Translations under genes and position numbers: made by a program | Shown here: piece by piece, positions 31,970 through 40,198 of the stretch | Position numbering within the stretch: the stretch's first letter is position 1 | Layout: every line of letters starts with the position of its first letter | Assembly (NCBI GenBank): GCA_028277845.1 | Contig: JANQFL010000025.1 | Coordinates: 1-44,410, forward strand | Source of the DNA: Sneathiellales bacterium | GTDB lineage: Bacteria > Pseudomonadota > Alphaproteobacteria > JANQFL01 | Direction of reading: 5' to 3' | Length of the DNA: 44,410 nucleotides | The notes under the pieces: generated by a model | The model's database searches: none | Seen by the model: only the letters and a program-made list of their open reading frames with translations | What the model was told of the DNA's origin: nothing

Positions 31970-34120
31970 ATGGCGGATATCGTTCGCACGATTGCCGAGT
32001 TCGCGGAAAACGTTGCGCTTCTCATCGCACTGACGTTCCTGTGCAGTCTGACCATCCGGCGGCTGACGTTCGCCTCTCCCGCGACCGTGTCGGCCATCAT
32101 CGGATTTCTGTTCGGGGCGGTCGCATTCGTCGGCATGCAGATCCCGGTGCACGTCGCCGACGGCATCATCATCGACGGCCGCAACGTGCTTGTGATGCTG
32201 GCGGCGCCGTTCGGTGGCACGCCGGCCGGTTTGATCGCCGGTGCCATCGTCGCGGGCTACCGGTTCTATCTCGGCGGCGCCGGCATGACGGCGGGCGTCG
32301 GGGCTATTCTGAGCGCCATGCTGGTCGGACTGGTCTTCCGGCTGTATTTCAAGCTCGACCCGAACGATCTCAAGATCCGGCACTTTCTGGCCATGGCGCT
32401 GGTCATGACGCCGGTCAGCCTGGCATGGATCTGGGCCCTTCCGGCCAGTGTCGAGGCCTGGCCGATCTTTCAGCGCCTCGTCGGGCCGGTGGGCCTGATG
32501 TATCCGCTCACGGCTCTCATTCTCGGCCTGTTGCTGATCCACGAATACAAACGCATCATCCTGTCATCGGCATTGGCCGACAGCGAAAAGCGGTTCCGCG
32601 ACTTCGCCGAGGTCACGTCGGATTGGTTTTGGGAAACGGACGCCGAGGGACGCTACACATACCTGTCCGGCCGGTTCTCCGAAATCACCGGATTGCCCAC
32701 CGAATCAGCGTTGGGCCGCACCGCCCGGGAACTCGGCCGCGTTGTCGATGAAGCCGAAAGCCAGGACGACCTGTCGGAAGCGATCGCGCGGCGCAAACCG
32801 TACCGCAATGCCGTGTCCTGGCGCACCTTCGCGGACGGCAGCAAGCACTGGGTGCGCTCAGGCGCGGTGCCGATCCTGGACGACGCCGGCGCCTTCGCCG
32901 GATGGCGCGGCACCAGCACGGACATCACGCGTCAGCGGGAATCCGCCGACCAATTGCGCCAGGCGCAGAAAATGGACGCCGTCGGGCAGCTCACCAGCGG
33001 CGTCGCCCACGATTTCAACAACGTGCTGGCCATCGTGATGGGCAATATGGAACTGTTGGCCGACCGGCTGGAAAACAAGGACGACCTCAAGACGTTCGTC
33101 GAGCCCGCCGTGGCGGCATCCGAACACGGCGCCGAATTGACTCAACGGTTGCTGGCCTTCGCCCGCAAACAGACGCTGGAAGTCCAGGTCGTCGATTTGC
33201 GTGAACTGGCCCGCGGCATGGAACACATGCTGGCGCGCGTGCTCGAGCAATCCATCAGCATCGAATTCGTCGAGTCGCCCGGCCTTTGGCGGTGCGAAGT
33301 CGATCCCGGCCAGGTGGAACAGGCGATCCTCAACCTGGCGATCAACGCCCGCGATGCCATGCCCAAAGGCGGCAAGCTGACGATCGAAATGGCCAATGCC
33401 CGATTGGACGATGATTATGCCGCCGCGCAAGGCGAGGTGGCCCCCGGCAATTACGTCATGCTGGCGGTCAGCGACTCGGGCTGCGGCATGAGTCCCCAGG
33501 TGAAGGAGCGGATCTTCGAACCGTTTTATACGACCAAGGACGTCGGCAAGGGGACGGGGCTCGGACTCAGTATGGTGTTCGGATTCGTCAAACAGTCGGG
33601 CGGACATATCACCGTCTACAGTGAGGAAGGCATCGGCACGGCCTTCAAGCTGTACTTTCCGAAGGCGGATGCCGCGCGGCCCGACCAGGCGTCTTGCCGG
33701 CCCGAATCCATGGATACCGCGTCGCCGGGCGAGTCCGTGCTGGTGGTCGAAGATCAGGACCGGTTGCGCGAGCTGGTCGAACGCATGCTGGTCAGCCTGG
33801 GCTATCGGGTCGTCGCGGCGTCCAGCGCCTCGGCCGCGCTTGCGCTGGTTTCCGCGCAGGACCCGCCGTGCGACCTCATGCTGACGGACGTGATTTTGCC
33901 CGGCGGCATGAACGGCCGCGAATTGGCGGACGCCGCTGAACAGGTGCAGCCGGGGCTGAAAATCCTCTACATGTCGGGCTACACCGACAACGCCATCGCA
34001 CACCACGGCCGGCTCGACGCCGATGCGCAATTATTGCGCAAGCCGTTCACACGGCGGGACTTGGCCCGCAAGATCAGGCAGGCCCTGGATTCTGCGCCGT
34101 CCGAAATCCAGTCCTCATGA
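31970..34120 (+). CDS. Hybrid histidine kinase with 5TMR-LYT-like input, PAS and receiver domains
   Basis: A 716-residue membrane sensor. Residues about 10-195 form several membrane helices with the pattern of the 5TM receptor of LytS/YpdA type (DGRNVLVMLAAPFGG, AGLIAGAIVAGYRFYLGG). A PAS domain follows (about 210-325). The dimerisation segment has the phospho-acceptor His347 in GVAHDFNN. The ATPase domain shows the N box (NLAINARDAMP), SDSGCGM and GTGLGLSMV. The C-terminal receiver (about 590-712) has the acidic pair in VVEDQD and Asp640 as the likely phosphate acceptor. It thus resembles kinases that pass phosphate within one chain. No response regulator gene is adjacent. Confidence 0.9.
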   Translation: MADIVRTIAEFAENVALLIALTFLCSLTIRRLTFASPATVSAIIGFLFGAVAFVGMQIPVHVADGIIIDGRNVLVMLAAPFGGTPAGLIAGAIVAGYRFYLGGAGMTAGVGAILSAMLVGLVFRLYFKLDPNDLKIRHFLAMALVMTPVSLAWIWALPASVEAWPIFQRLVGPVGLMYPLTALILGLLLIHEYKRIILSSALADSEKRFRDFAEVTSDWFWETDAEGRYTYLSGRFSEITGLPTESALGRTARELGRVVDEAESQDDLSEAIARRKPYRNAVSWRTFADGSKHWVRSGAVPILDDAGAFAGWRGTSTDITRQRESADQLRQAQKMDAVGQLTSGVAHDFNNVLAIVMGNMELLADRLENKDDLKTFVEPAVAASEHGAELTQRLLAFARKQTLEVQVVDLRELARGMEHMLARVLEQSISIEFVESPGLWRCEVDPGQVEQAILNLAINARDAMPKGGKLTIEMANARLDDDYAAAQGEVAPGNYVMLAVSDSGCGMSPQVKERIFEPFYTTKDVGKGTGLGLSMVFGFVKQSGGHITVYSEEGIGTAFKLYFPKADAARPDQASCRPESMDTASPGESVLVVEDQDRLRELVERMLVSLGYRVVAASSASAALALVSAQDPPCDLMLTDVILPGGMNGRELADAAEQVQPGLKILYMSGYTDNAIAHHGRLDADAQLLRKPFTRRDLARKIRQALDSAPSEIQSS

Positions 34121-34135
34121 GACCACGAAGCGGTC

Positions 34136-34154
34136 CCGGCCCGAGATGGGCCGG
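34136..34154. terminator. Hairpin between convergent kinase and GFA genes
   Basis: CCGGCCC-gagat-GGGCCGG, a perfect seven-bp stem with a five-base loop, lies between the stop codons of the hybrid kinase (34120) and the convergent GFA-family gene (34184). It could end both transcripts, although no T-run is present. Confidence 0.4.
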
Positions 34155-34183
34155 AGATCGCAAGTGCGGCGCGGCCGTTGCGG

Positions 34184-34597
34184 TCAGCGTTGCGGCATGC
34201 CGGGGAAGGTGGGCAGGCCGGAATCCACGGTATCCCAGGCATGGCCGCTGCCGACAAACAGCACCGCCTTGGGCGCGAAGCCTGCCGGATCGTCCATGCT
34301 GCCGACCCGGATCACCACACCCTTGGGGTTGCCGCTGCTTTCACCGTAGATCGGCGATGCACAGTTGCCGCAGGCATAGCGGGTCATGTGATTGCCGCTG
34401 TCGGCGTCGTATTCGTACGACGACATGTCGCCGCTCACGTCGAAGTCCGCCTTGGCGGCGACGATGTTCGACGCGTGGCCGCCGCCGGAAAACTTCTGGC
34501 AGTTGGTGCACTGGCAATGACCGCCCCACATGGGGTCCGACGTCAGGGTCCAGCGTACCTGGCCGCAATGGCATCCGCCTGTCAGGGGTTCGCTCAT
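34184..34597 (-). CDS. GFA (glutathione-dependent formaldehyde-activating) family protein
   Basis: A 137-residue protein with the zinc pattern of the GFA/CENP-V family: Cys9-His10-Cys11 (GGCHCG), Cys28-x-Cys30-x2-Cys33 (HCQCTNC) and Cys76-x2-Cys79 (ACGNC). Most family members are of unknown biochemical function, although one is a glutathione-formaldehyde condensing enzyme. ATG 34597 is chosen because it begins the CHCG region directly and has a good AGGACGAGG leader. Frame runs upstream to 34681 but without a motif. Confidence 0.9.
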   Translation of the reverse strand: MSEPLTGGCHCGQVRWTLTSDPMWGGHCQCTNCQKFSGGGHASNIVAAKADFDVSGDMSSYEYDADSGNHMTRYACGNCASPIYGESSGNPKGVVIRVGSMDDPAGFAPKAVLFVGSGHAWDTVDSGLPTFPGMPQR

Positions 34598-34739
34598 GGT
34601 CCTCGTCCTTTCCGTGTCGATGCCGGGTTTCCATGCGTGCCGATTGCCCCCGACCCCGGCGGGTTGGTGATCCGGTAACACTGCAATACTGTCAGGGGAA
34701 AGGAAACAGCGAATCTGAACCGATCACGGGGAGGTCATC

Positions 34740-35087
34740 ATGATTACGGCCATGCACGGCGTCTTCCATACGTCCGAAGCCGAACAGGCCCGCGCCTTTT
34801 TCCGCGATGTTCTGGGATTGCGCCATGTCGACGCCGGTCGGGGCTGGTTGATCTTTCACGTTCCGAAAGCCGAATTCGGCATCCATCCCGGCGATGGGCC
34901 GCGCCACGAAATTTCGTTCTGCTGCGACGACATTGCCGCGACACGGCAGGAACTGGAGGCCAAGGGCGCCACGTTCTCGACGCCGGTCACGGATCAGGGA
35001 TTCGGCCTCGTGACGACAATGCAGGTGCCCGGCGGGCTCGAGGTATTGCTGTACGAGCCGCGGCACGCCCAGCCGGAGGGCGCGTGA
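34740..35087 (+). CDS. VOC superfamily (glyoxalase-like) protein
   Basis: A 115-residue single-module VOC protein: HGVFHTSEAEQARAFFRDVLGL, HEISFCCDDIAATRQELEAKG, and the C-terminal GGLEVLLYEPRH. Candidate metal residues are His in the first strand, His in the third, and Glu in the last. Such proteins include glyoxalases, epimerases and binding proteins. The stop overlaps the start of the next gene (GTGA at 35084-35087), a translational coupling sign, so the two proteins probably act on the same or related compound. Confidence 0.85.
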   Translation: MITAMHGVFHTSEAEQARAFFRDVLGLRHVDAGRGWLIFHVPKAEFGIHPGDGPRHEISFCCDDIAATRQELEAKGATFSTPVTDQGFGLVTTMQVPGGLEVLLYEPRHAQPEGA

Positions 35088-36691
35088 ACACGCGGCCGGA
35101 TGACGCGGCCACCCTGGCCGATGCCATCGCCGGCCGGTTTGCCGACCTGGGCGTCAAACGGATCTTCGGCGTGCCCGGCGGCGGGTCGAGCCTGGACATC
35201 ATCGAGGCCGCCAACCGCAAGGGGATCGATTTCGTCCTCAGCCGGAGCGAAACGGCCGGCGCGTTGATGGCGGCGGTCACCGCGGAGTTGACCGAAACGC
35301 CGGGCGTGGTCCTGACCGGCATCGGCCCCGGCGCGGCCAGCGTGACCAACGGCGTTGCCTACGCGTCGTTGGAGCGGGTGCCGCTGATCGTGCTGACCGA
35401 TTGCGCCGACAGCGATCACACCGTGCATCAGGTCTTCGACCAAGCCGCCCTATTCGCACCGGTGAGCAAGGGATCGGTGCGGTTGAGCGCCGAATATGGC
35501 CTTGATGAGTTCGATCGTCTTGTTACCTCGATACGGCACGATCCGCGTGGTCCGGTGCATTTGGATTTGTCCACAACCGTTGCCAACACTTCCGCACCGA
35601 TCTCGTCTTCGCATGCACCTGATCCGCCAGTAGAGCCGGATGACGTGACGGAGCTTGGCCAGATGATGGCGCGTAGCCGGTATCCTATCGCGATTGCCGG
35701 TATGCAGGCTCGCCGGCCTGATGTTGCAGCGGCGTTTCGGACCCTGATTGACCGGCTCGGATGTCCGGCTATGACATCCTATAAGGCTAAGGGTGTGGTC
35801 GACGAAGGCGGAACGGCATATATCGGCCAGTTTACCCACGCGGCGCTCGACGGCATTATCCTTTCGCGGGCCGACCTGATCGTCACTGTCGGGCTCGATC
35901 CGGTCGAACTGGTTCCGGTCGACTGGCCCTGCCAGGAGCCGGCGCCGATAGCGGTCCTACTGCAAGGAGGCGGCGAAGGATTTCCGTTCAGACCGTCCGT
36001 AAAGTTGACCGGTCATCTCGCTGAAAATGTCAAAACTGTCGCACAAGCGGCACCGCCCTCCGAATGGCACAAAGACGACATTGCGGACCTCCGTGAAGCA
36101 TATCTGTTACCGCTGGGGCTGAAGGGCCGTGGTCATATGACGGACACAGTCATTGATGTCCTGGCGGATACAGCCCCTGCCGGGACGCGACTGACCGTCG
36201 ATTCCGGGGCGCATATGTTTTCTGCCATGACCCGTTGGCCTGCGCGGCGTCCACACGACGTGCTCAAGTCAAACGGCTTGTCGACCATGGGTTTTGCCGT
36301 GCCCGCGGCCATAGCGTCGGCGCTGGCCGAGCCGGACAGGCGGGTTGTGGCAGTGACCGGTGACGGTGGGTTGATGATGTGCTTGTCGGAACTGTCGACG
36401 GCAGTCCGCCTGAACCTACCCATCGTTACCGTCGTGCTCAACGACGGAAGGCTCTCGCTGATTGACATTAAGCAGCAGCGTCGGCAGTTCGTACCGGCGG
36501 GCGTGCGTTACCCGGTGGCCGACTTCGCTCGCACCGCAGAGGGCATGGGTTGCCGGAGTTGGCGGGTCACTCGGGATACGTCCTTGAATGATGTCTTTTT
36601 CGAGGCGTTTGCCCATGACGGACCATGCTTGGTTGACATTTCCATCGATCCGAGCGGCTACGCCGCGCAACTGGCGGCGTTGCGCGGATAG
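35084..36691 (+). CDS. ThDP-dependent enzyme (acetolactate synthase/decarboxylase-like)
   Basis: A 535-residue ThDP enzyme. It has an N-terminal Pyr domain (KRIFGVPGGG...SRSETAG with catalytic Glu56), a central domain, and a C-terminal PP domain with the ThDP motif GDGGLMM...LNDG (Gly426-Asp427-Gly428). Family members include acetolactate synthase, benzoylformate decarboxylase and sulfoacetaldehyde-type enzymes; the exact type is not clear. The start is GTG 35084, overlapping the VOC stop. The base composition changes within the gene: 35101-35160 is 43/60 G+C, whereas 35761-35820 and 36001-36060 are 32/60 each. The frame is intact, so the gene should be functional. Confidence 0.85.
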   Translation: MNTRPDDAATLADAIAGRFADLGVKRIFGVPGGGSSLDIIEAANRKGIDFVLSRSETAGALMAAVTAELTETPGVVLTGIGPGAASVTNGVAYASLERVPLIVLTDCADSDHTVHQVFDQAALFAPVSKGSVRLSAEYGLDEFDRLVTSIRHDPRGPVHLDLSTTVANTSAPISSSHAPDPPVEPDDVTELGQMMARSRYPIAIAGMQARRPDVAAAFRTLIDRLGCPAMTSYKAKGVVDEGGTAYIGQFTHAALDGIILSRADLIVTVGLDPVELVPVDWPCQEPAPIAVLLQGGGEGFPFRPSVKLTGHLAENVKTVAQAAPPSEWHKDDIADLREAYLLPLGLKGRGHMTDTVIDVLADTAPAGTRLTVDSGAHMFSAMTRWPARRPHDVLKSNGLSTMGFAVPAAIASALAEPDRRVVAVTGDGGLMMCLSELSTAVRLNLPIVTVVLNDGRLSLIDIKQQRRQFVPAGVRYPVADFARTAEGMGCRSWRVTRDTSLNDVFFEAFAHDGPCLVDISIDPSGYAAQLAALRG

Positions 36692-36708
36692 CGGAATTCC
36701 GGCGCGCC

Positions 36709-38127
36709 TCACGCGGGCGTCGGCGCGGATTCGTCGCTTCCGTCAAGCAGGCCGGCAATGATCTCCAAGCCCTCGGTCAGGCGCGCGCGGGTGGTTTCGT
36801 AGCCCAGGCAGAGCCGGATCGCGTGGGGCACGGCGGTCTGGCCGACGGCGAATGTGTCGCCGGTCAACAGGCGGACGCCGCGCCGCTCCGCCGCCAGGCG
36901 GAACGCGTCGGCCCGCCAGTGACCGGGCAGCGGCAGCCAGATGTTGAGACCGTAGGGATCGGCGGCGTAGCCGTGCCGGGCGAAAATGCCGGCGGCGATG
37001 CGCTGGCGCGCCGCGATTTCGGTACGCTGCCGGGTGTTGAGCCTGTCCGCCGTGCCGTCGTTGATCCAGCGGCTGGTGATTTCCGCCATCAGCGGCGGCG
37101 GCATCCAGCACGACATGCTGATGGCGCCGCGGACGGCCTGCTGCAATCGGCTCGGTGCGTGCACATAGCCGATGCGCAGGCCGGGGGCGAGGCTTTTGGA
37201 CACGCTGGTGATGAAGATGCATTGATCGGGCAGGAACGTCGCCAGCGGCGGCGGCCGATCGGGCGGCAGGAAGCCGAAGACGTCGTCCTCAATGACCGTC
37301 AGATCATGCCGGCGGGCGATTGCGGCGACGGCGCGGCGGCGGGGTTCGGGCATGGTGATCGTGGTCGGCGTGTGCAGTGTGGGCAGGCAGTAGAGCGTCC
37401 GGGCACGGCTGTCGCGGCAGGCGGCATCCAGGGCATCGGGGTCGAGGCCGTCTTCGTCCATGGCCACGGGATAGAGCTTCAGCGCCAAGCGGGCCGCCAT
37501 CTGTTTCAGGGGCGCGTAGGTCATGGGCTCGACCAGCACGGTGTCGCCGGGCCGGCTGGCGGCCATCAACGCCACCAGCACCGCATGCTGGCCGCCGCAG
37601 GTCAGGAAGACGTTGCTGCCCCGGACATCCAACCCGAGCCGCCCGATCCACGCCGCGCCGGCACTGGCGTGGGTATCGATGCTGCCGTCCGGCTGGAACT
37701 CCAGCACCCGCGCCAGATCCAGCGCGCCCGCGCCGCTGTCCGCCTGGTCGCTCAATTGGCGCAGTGTGCGCGTCATCATGTCGGCGCTTTGACCGACCGT
37801 CGGCAGATTGAGGCGCAGATCGATCGGACCGGTGTCCGGGCGGACCAGGTGCTTGCCGGGCACGGTGTCGAGAACGGCGGCATCGTGGCGCCGCACATAG
37901 GTGCCCCGGCCGACCTCGCCGCGCACCAGCCCCCGGCGTTCGGCCTCGGCATAGCTGCGGGTCACCGTGTTGAGGGATACCCCCAGGTCGTACGCCAGGT
38001 CGCGCTGCGGCGGCAGTTTCGTGCCGTCCGCCAGGGTGCCGGACTCGATGGCCGCCTCGATGGCGTCGGCAATCGCCTGGAAGCGCGGACCGGTTTGGCC
38101 GTCAATGTTCGGAAGCCAAATTGTCAT
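36709..38127 (-). CDS. MocR/GntR-type regulator with aminotransferase-like domain
   Basis: A 472-residue MocR protein. Its N-terminal GntR-type winged helix-turn-helix (residues about 10-76, LPPQRDLAYDLGVSLNTVTRSYAEAERRGL) is joined to an aminotransferase class I-like domain that binds PLP. The Schiff-base Lys is Lys311 in SVSKSLAPG. It acts as a regulator of a neighbouring PLP-enzyme gene rather than as an enzyme. It is divergent from a class III aminotransferase gene, with 79 bases between, the typical MocR layout. Confidence 0.92.
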   Translation of the reverse strand: MTIWLPNIDGQTGPRFQAIADAIEAAIESGTLADGTKLPPQRDLAYDLGVSLNTVTRSYAEAERRGLVRGEVGRGTYVRRHDAAVLDTVPGKHLVRPDTGPIDLRLNLPTVGQSADMMTRTLRQLSDQADSGAGALDLARVLEFQPDGSIDTHASAGAAWIGRLGLDVRGSNVFLTCGGQHAVLVALMAASRPGDTVLVEPMTYAPLKQMAARLALKLYPVAMDEDGLDPDALDAACRDSRARTLYCLPTLHTPTTITMPEPRRRAVAAIARRHDLTVIEDDVFGFLPPDRPPPLATFLPDQCIFITSVSKSLAPGLRIGYVHAPSRLQQAVRGAISMSCWMPPPLMAEITSRWINDGTADRLNTRQRTEIAARQRIAAGIFARHGYAADPYGLNIWLPLPGHWRADAFRLAAERRGVRLLTGDTFAVGQTAVPHAIRLCLGYETTRARLTEGLEIIAGLLDGSDESAPTPA

Positions 38128-38132
38128 GAGGA

Positions 38133-38187
38133 CAATCGATACATTGACTCGGTTTCGGCGTCAAGAATATCAATACAATATGGATTG
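38133..38187. promoter_or_regulatory. Candidate MocR operator region
   Basis: Two CAAT...ATTG pairs lie in the 79-base divergent gap: CAAT-N6-ATTG at 38133-38146 and CAAT-N9-ATTG at 38171-38187. MocR proteins often bind paired, spaced repeats in such gaps. The match to a family consensus was not established. Confidence 0.4.
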
Positions 38188-38206
38188 CAGCGAAAGGACG
38201 AGACCC

Positions 38207-39598
38207 ATGGCCGATCCCGCCAAAGAAACAGTTTCCGCAGCCGGTCCGACGGGCGGCCAACATGCGTTTTACGCCCGCGACGCCATCGTGCCGTTTCCCG
38301 TCATCGAGCATGCGGCGGGGGTCTTTATGACCGGCACCGACGGCAGCCGCTACATGGACGTCTCGTCGGGCCCGGTGGTCAGCAACATCGGCCACGGCAA
38401 CGCCCGGGTCGCCGACGCCATGGCGGCCCAGGTCAAGACCGTGGAGTACGTCTTCCCCCGGCTGGCGGCGAGCCGCGTCAGCGCGGCGTACGCCACCCGC
38501 CTGAGCGGCCTGGCCGGCCCGGGATTCGAGCGTGCCCACCTGGCGTCGGGCGGCAGCGAAGCCATGGAAAACGCCATCAAGTTCCTGCGCCAGTACGCCG
38601 TGGCCACGGGCGCGCCGTCGAAGCGCCGCATCATCACCTGCGAGCCGTCCTACCACGGCGCCACCATCGCCACGCTGGCCATGAACGGCGAGGTGACGAT
38701 GGCCGGGTTTCTCGACGGCTTTGCGACGCCGTCGCTTAAAGTGCCGGCGCCCATGACCTACCGCGTGCCGGACGGTGTCGATGCGCGCAGTTACGCCGAC
38801 CGGTGCGTGCAGGCACTGGAGCGCACGATCGTCGATCAGGGGCCGGAGACCGTTCTGGCCTTCGTCATCGAGCCGGTGGGCGGCCTGTCGACGGGCTGCG
38901 TCGTGCCGCCGGACGACTACATGCGGGGGATCCGGCAGGTCTGCAGCCACTACGGCGTCCATCTGGTGTTCGATGAAATCCTCTGCGGCATGGGCCGGAC
39001 CGGCAAGTTCCTGGCCGCCCGTCATTGGCCGGACGCGAAACCCGACATCGTCACCATGGCCAAGGGCATGGCCTCGGGATACAGCCCGTTGGGGGCGATG
39101 CTGGCGCCGGCGGACATGGTCGACGAACTGGCGGCGCTGACGGGCTTCGAATTCCAGTACTCCTACAACGCCCATCCGGTCTCGTGCGCCGCCGGCATGG
39201 CGGTGCTCGACGAATATCAGCGCCACGACCTGATCGCCCGGGCGGAAACCGGCGGGGCGCAATTGCGCGCGGGTCTCGAGGATCTGCAAACCGAGCATGC
39301 GGTGATCGGCGACATCCGCGGCCTCGGCATGTTGCTGGCCGTCGAACTGGTGGCGGACCGGGCAACCAAGGCCATGCTGCCCAACGATCTGCGTCCGACG
39401 GACCGGATCCGTATTCACGGCCTCGACAACGGGTTGCTGATCTATTCGCGGCCGACGTCGGGCGGCAAGTACGGCCACTGGTTCATCGTGGCGCCGCCCC
39501 TGACCATCACGCCGGACGAAATCGACGAACTCCTGCGGCGGCTGGACGGGACCCTGGCGGCTTTCGGTGCGGAAATGCGGGCGCTGGGCGCGCTGTAG
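38207..39598 (+). CDS. Class III PLP-dependent aminotransferase
   Basis: A 463-residue fold-type I aminotransferase of class III (GabT/ArgD-like group). Visible are the substrate/PLP loop ASGGSEAMENAIKF, EPSYHGATIATLAM, the acidic EPVGGLSTGCVVPP, DEILCGMGRTGKF, and the PLP Lys286 (TMAKGMASGYSPLGAM). It moves an amino group from an omega-amino or amine donor to a keto acid. ATG 38207 follows AAGGACGAG at a good distance; an upstream open frame to 37967 would overlap the divergent regulator and is rejected. It is probably controlled by the MocR protein upstream. Confidence 0.93.
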   Translation: MADPAKETVSAAGPTGGQHAFYARDAIVPFPVIEHAAGVFMTGTDGSRYMDVSSGPVVSNIGHGNARVADAMAAQVKTVEYVFPRLAASRVSAAYATRLSGLAGPGFERAHLASGGSEAMENAIKFLRQYAVATGAPSKRRIITCEPSYHGATIATLAMNGEVTMAGFLDGFATPSLKVPAPMTYRVPDGVDARSYADRCVQALERTIVDQGPETVLAFVIEPVGGLSTGCVVPPDDYMRGIRQVCSHYGVHLVFDEILCGMGRTGKFLAARHWPDAKPDIVTMAKGMASGYSPLGAMLAPADMVDELAALTGFEFQYSYNAHPVSCAAGMAVLDEYQRHDLIARAETGGAQLRAGLEDLQTEHAVIGDIRGLGMLLAVELVADRATKAMLPNDLRPTDRIRIHGLDNGLLIYSRPTSGGKYGHWFIVAPPLTITPDEIDELLRRLDGTLAAFGAEMRALGAL

Positions 39599-39609
39599 AA
39601 CCGCGGCCC

Positions 39610-40068
39610 TCAATCCGGCAACGTGAAGCCCCGCCGCGCCTTGACGTGGCTGAGCACGATGCTGGTCTGGATCTCGGCGATGGACGGGGTTTCGGCCAGG
39701 CGCTCGCGCAGGATGAATTCGTAGTCGCTGATATCGGCCACCAGCATGGTCAGCATGTAGTCGTACGCTCCGGTAACCAACTGGCACTCCAACACCTCGT
39801 CCATGGCCTGGATGGCGTCTTCGAAGGCGATGATGTTTTCCTTGGTGCGGTTGATCAGCTTGATGAAGACATAGAGCGAAATGTTGAGTCCGCATTTGCG
39901 CGGATCGACCGTGGCGGTGTAGCCGGTGATGACGCCGTCCCGTTCCAGCATGCGCACCCGGCGGTGGCACGGCGTCGGCGACAGGCCCACGTGTTCGGAC
40001 AGTTCCTGAATGGTCATGCGGCCGTTGGCCTGCAGGGCCCGGACGATCGCTTTGTCGGTGTTGTCCAT
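39610..40068 (-). CDS. Lrp/AsnC family regulator
   Basis: A 152-residue Lrp/AsnC protein. The N-terminal helix-turn-helix (about 4-52, GRMTIQELSEHVGLSPTPCHRRVRMLERDGVI) is followed by a RAM ligand domain (about 65-140, GAYDYMLTMLVADISDYEFIL). Such regulators sense amino acids. ATG 40068 is taken; a TTG at 40101 would add 11 residues. It is divergent from the PLP enzyme gene at 40199, so it probably controls that gene. It converges on the aminotransferase gene (11-base gap). Confidence 0.92.
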   Translation of the reverse strand: MDNTDKAIVRALQANGRMTIQELSEHVGLSPTPCHRRVRMLERDGVITGYTATVDPRKCGLNISLYVFIKLINRTKENIIAFEDAIQAMDEVLECQLVTGAYDYMLTMLVADISDYEFILRERLAETPSIAEIQTSIVLSHVKARRGFTLPD

Positions 40069-40156
40069 CGCTCTCGCGCCGAAATTAGAGGAAATCACCA
40101 ATTATATGTAAGATATTAGGGTAAATAGGTGAGATATGCCAACGCCGGAGTGGTAA

Positions 40157-40175
40157 GTTATTGTCACGCCATAAC
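40157..40175. promoter_or_regulatory. Candidate AsnC/Lrp operator
   Basis: GTTAT-N9-ATAAC, a perfect five-bp inverted repeat, in the 130-base divergent gap between asnC and the PLP enzyme. The gap is AT-rich at 40086-40140. No other operator is obvious. Confidence 0.4.
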
Positions 40176-40198
40176 AACCCGTTCTTGGAGGAACGCCC

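Noticed and set aside
38102-39970. Long minus-strand frame opposite the aminotransferase gene
   Set aside because: Antisense of a gene with a complete class III PLP signature; Arg/His/Gln-rich composition.
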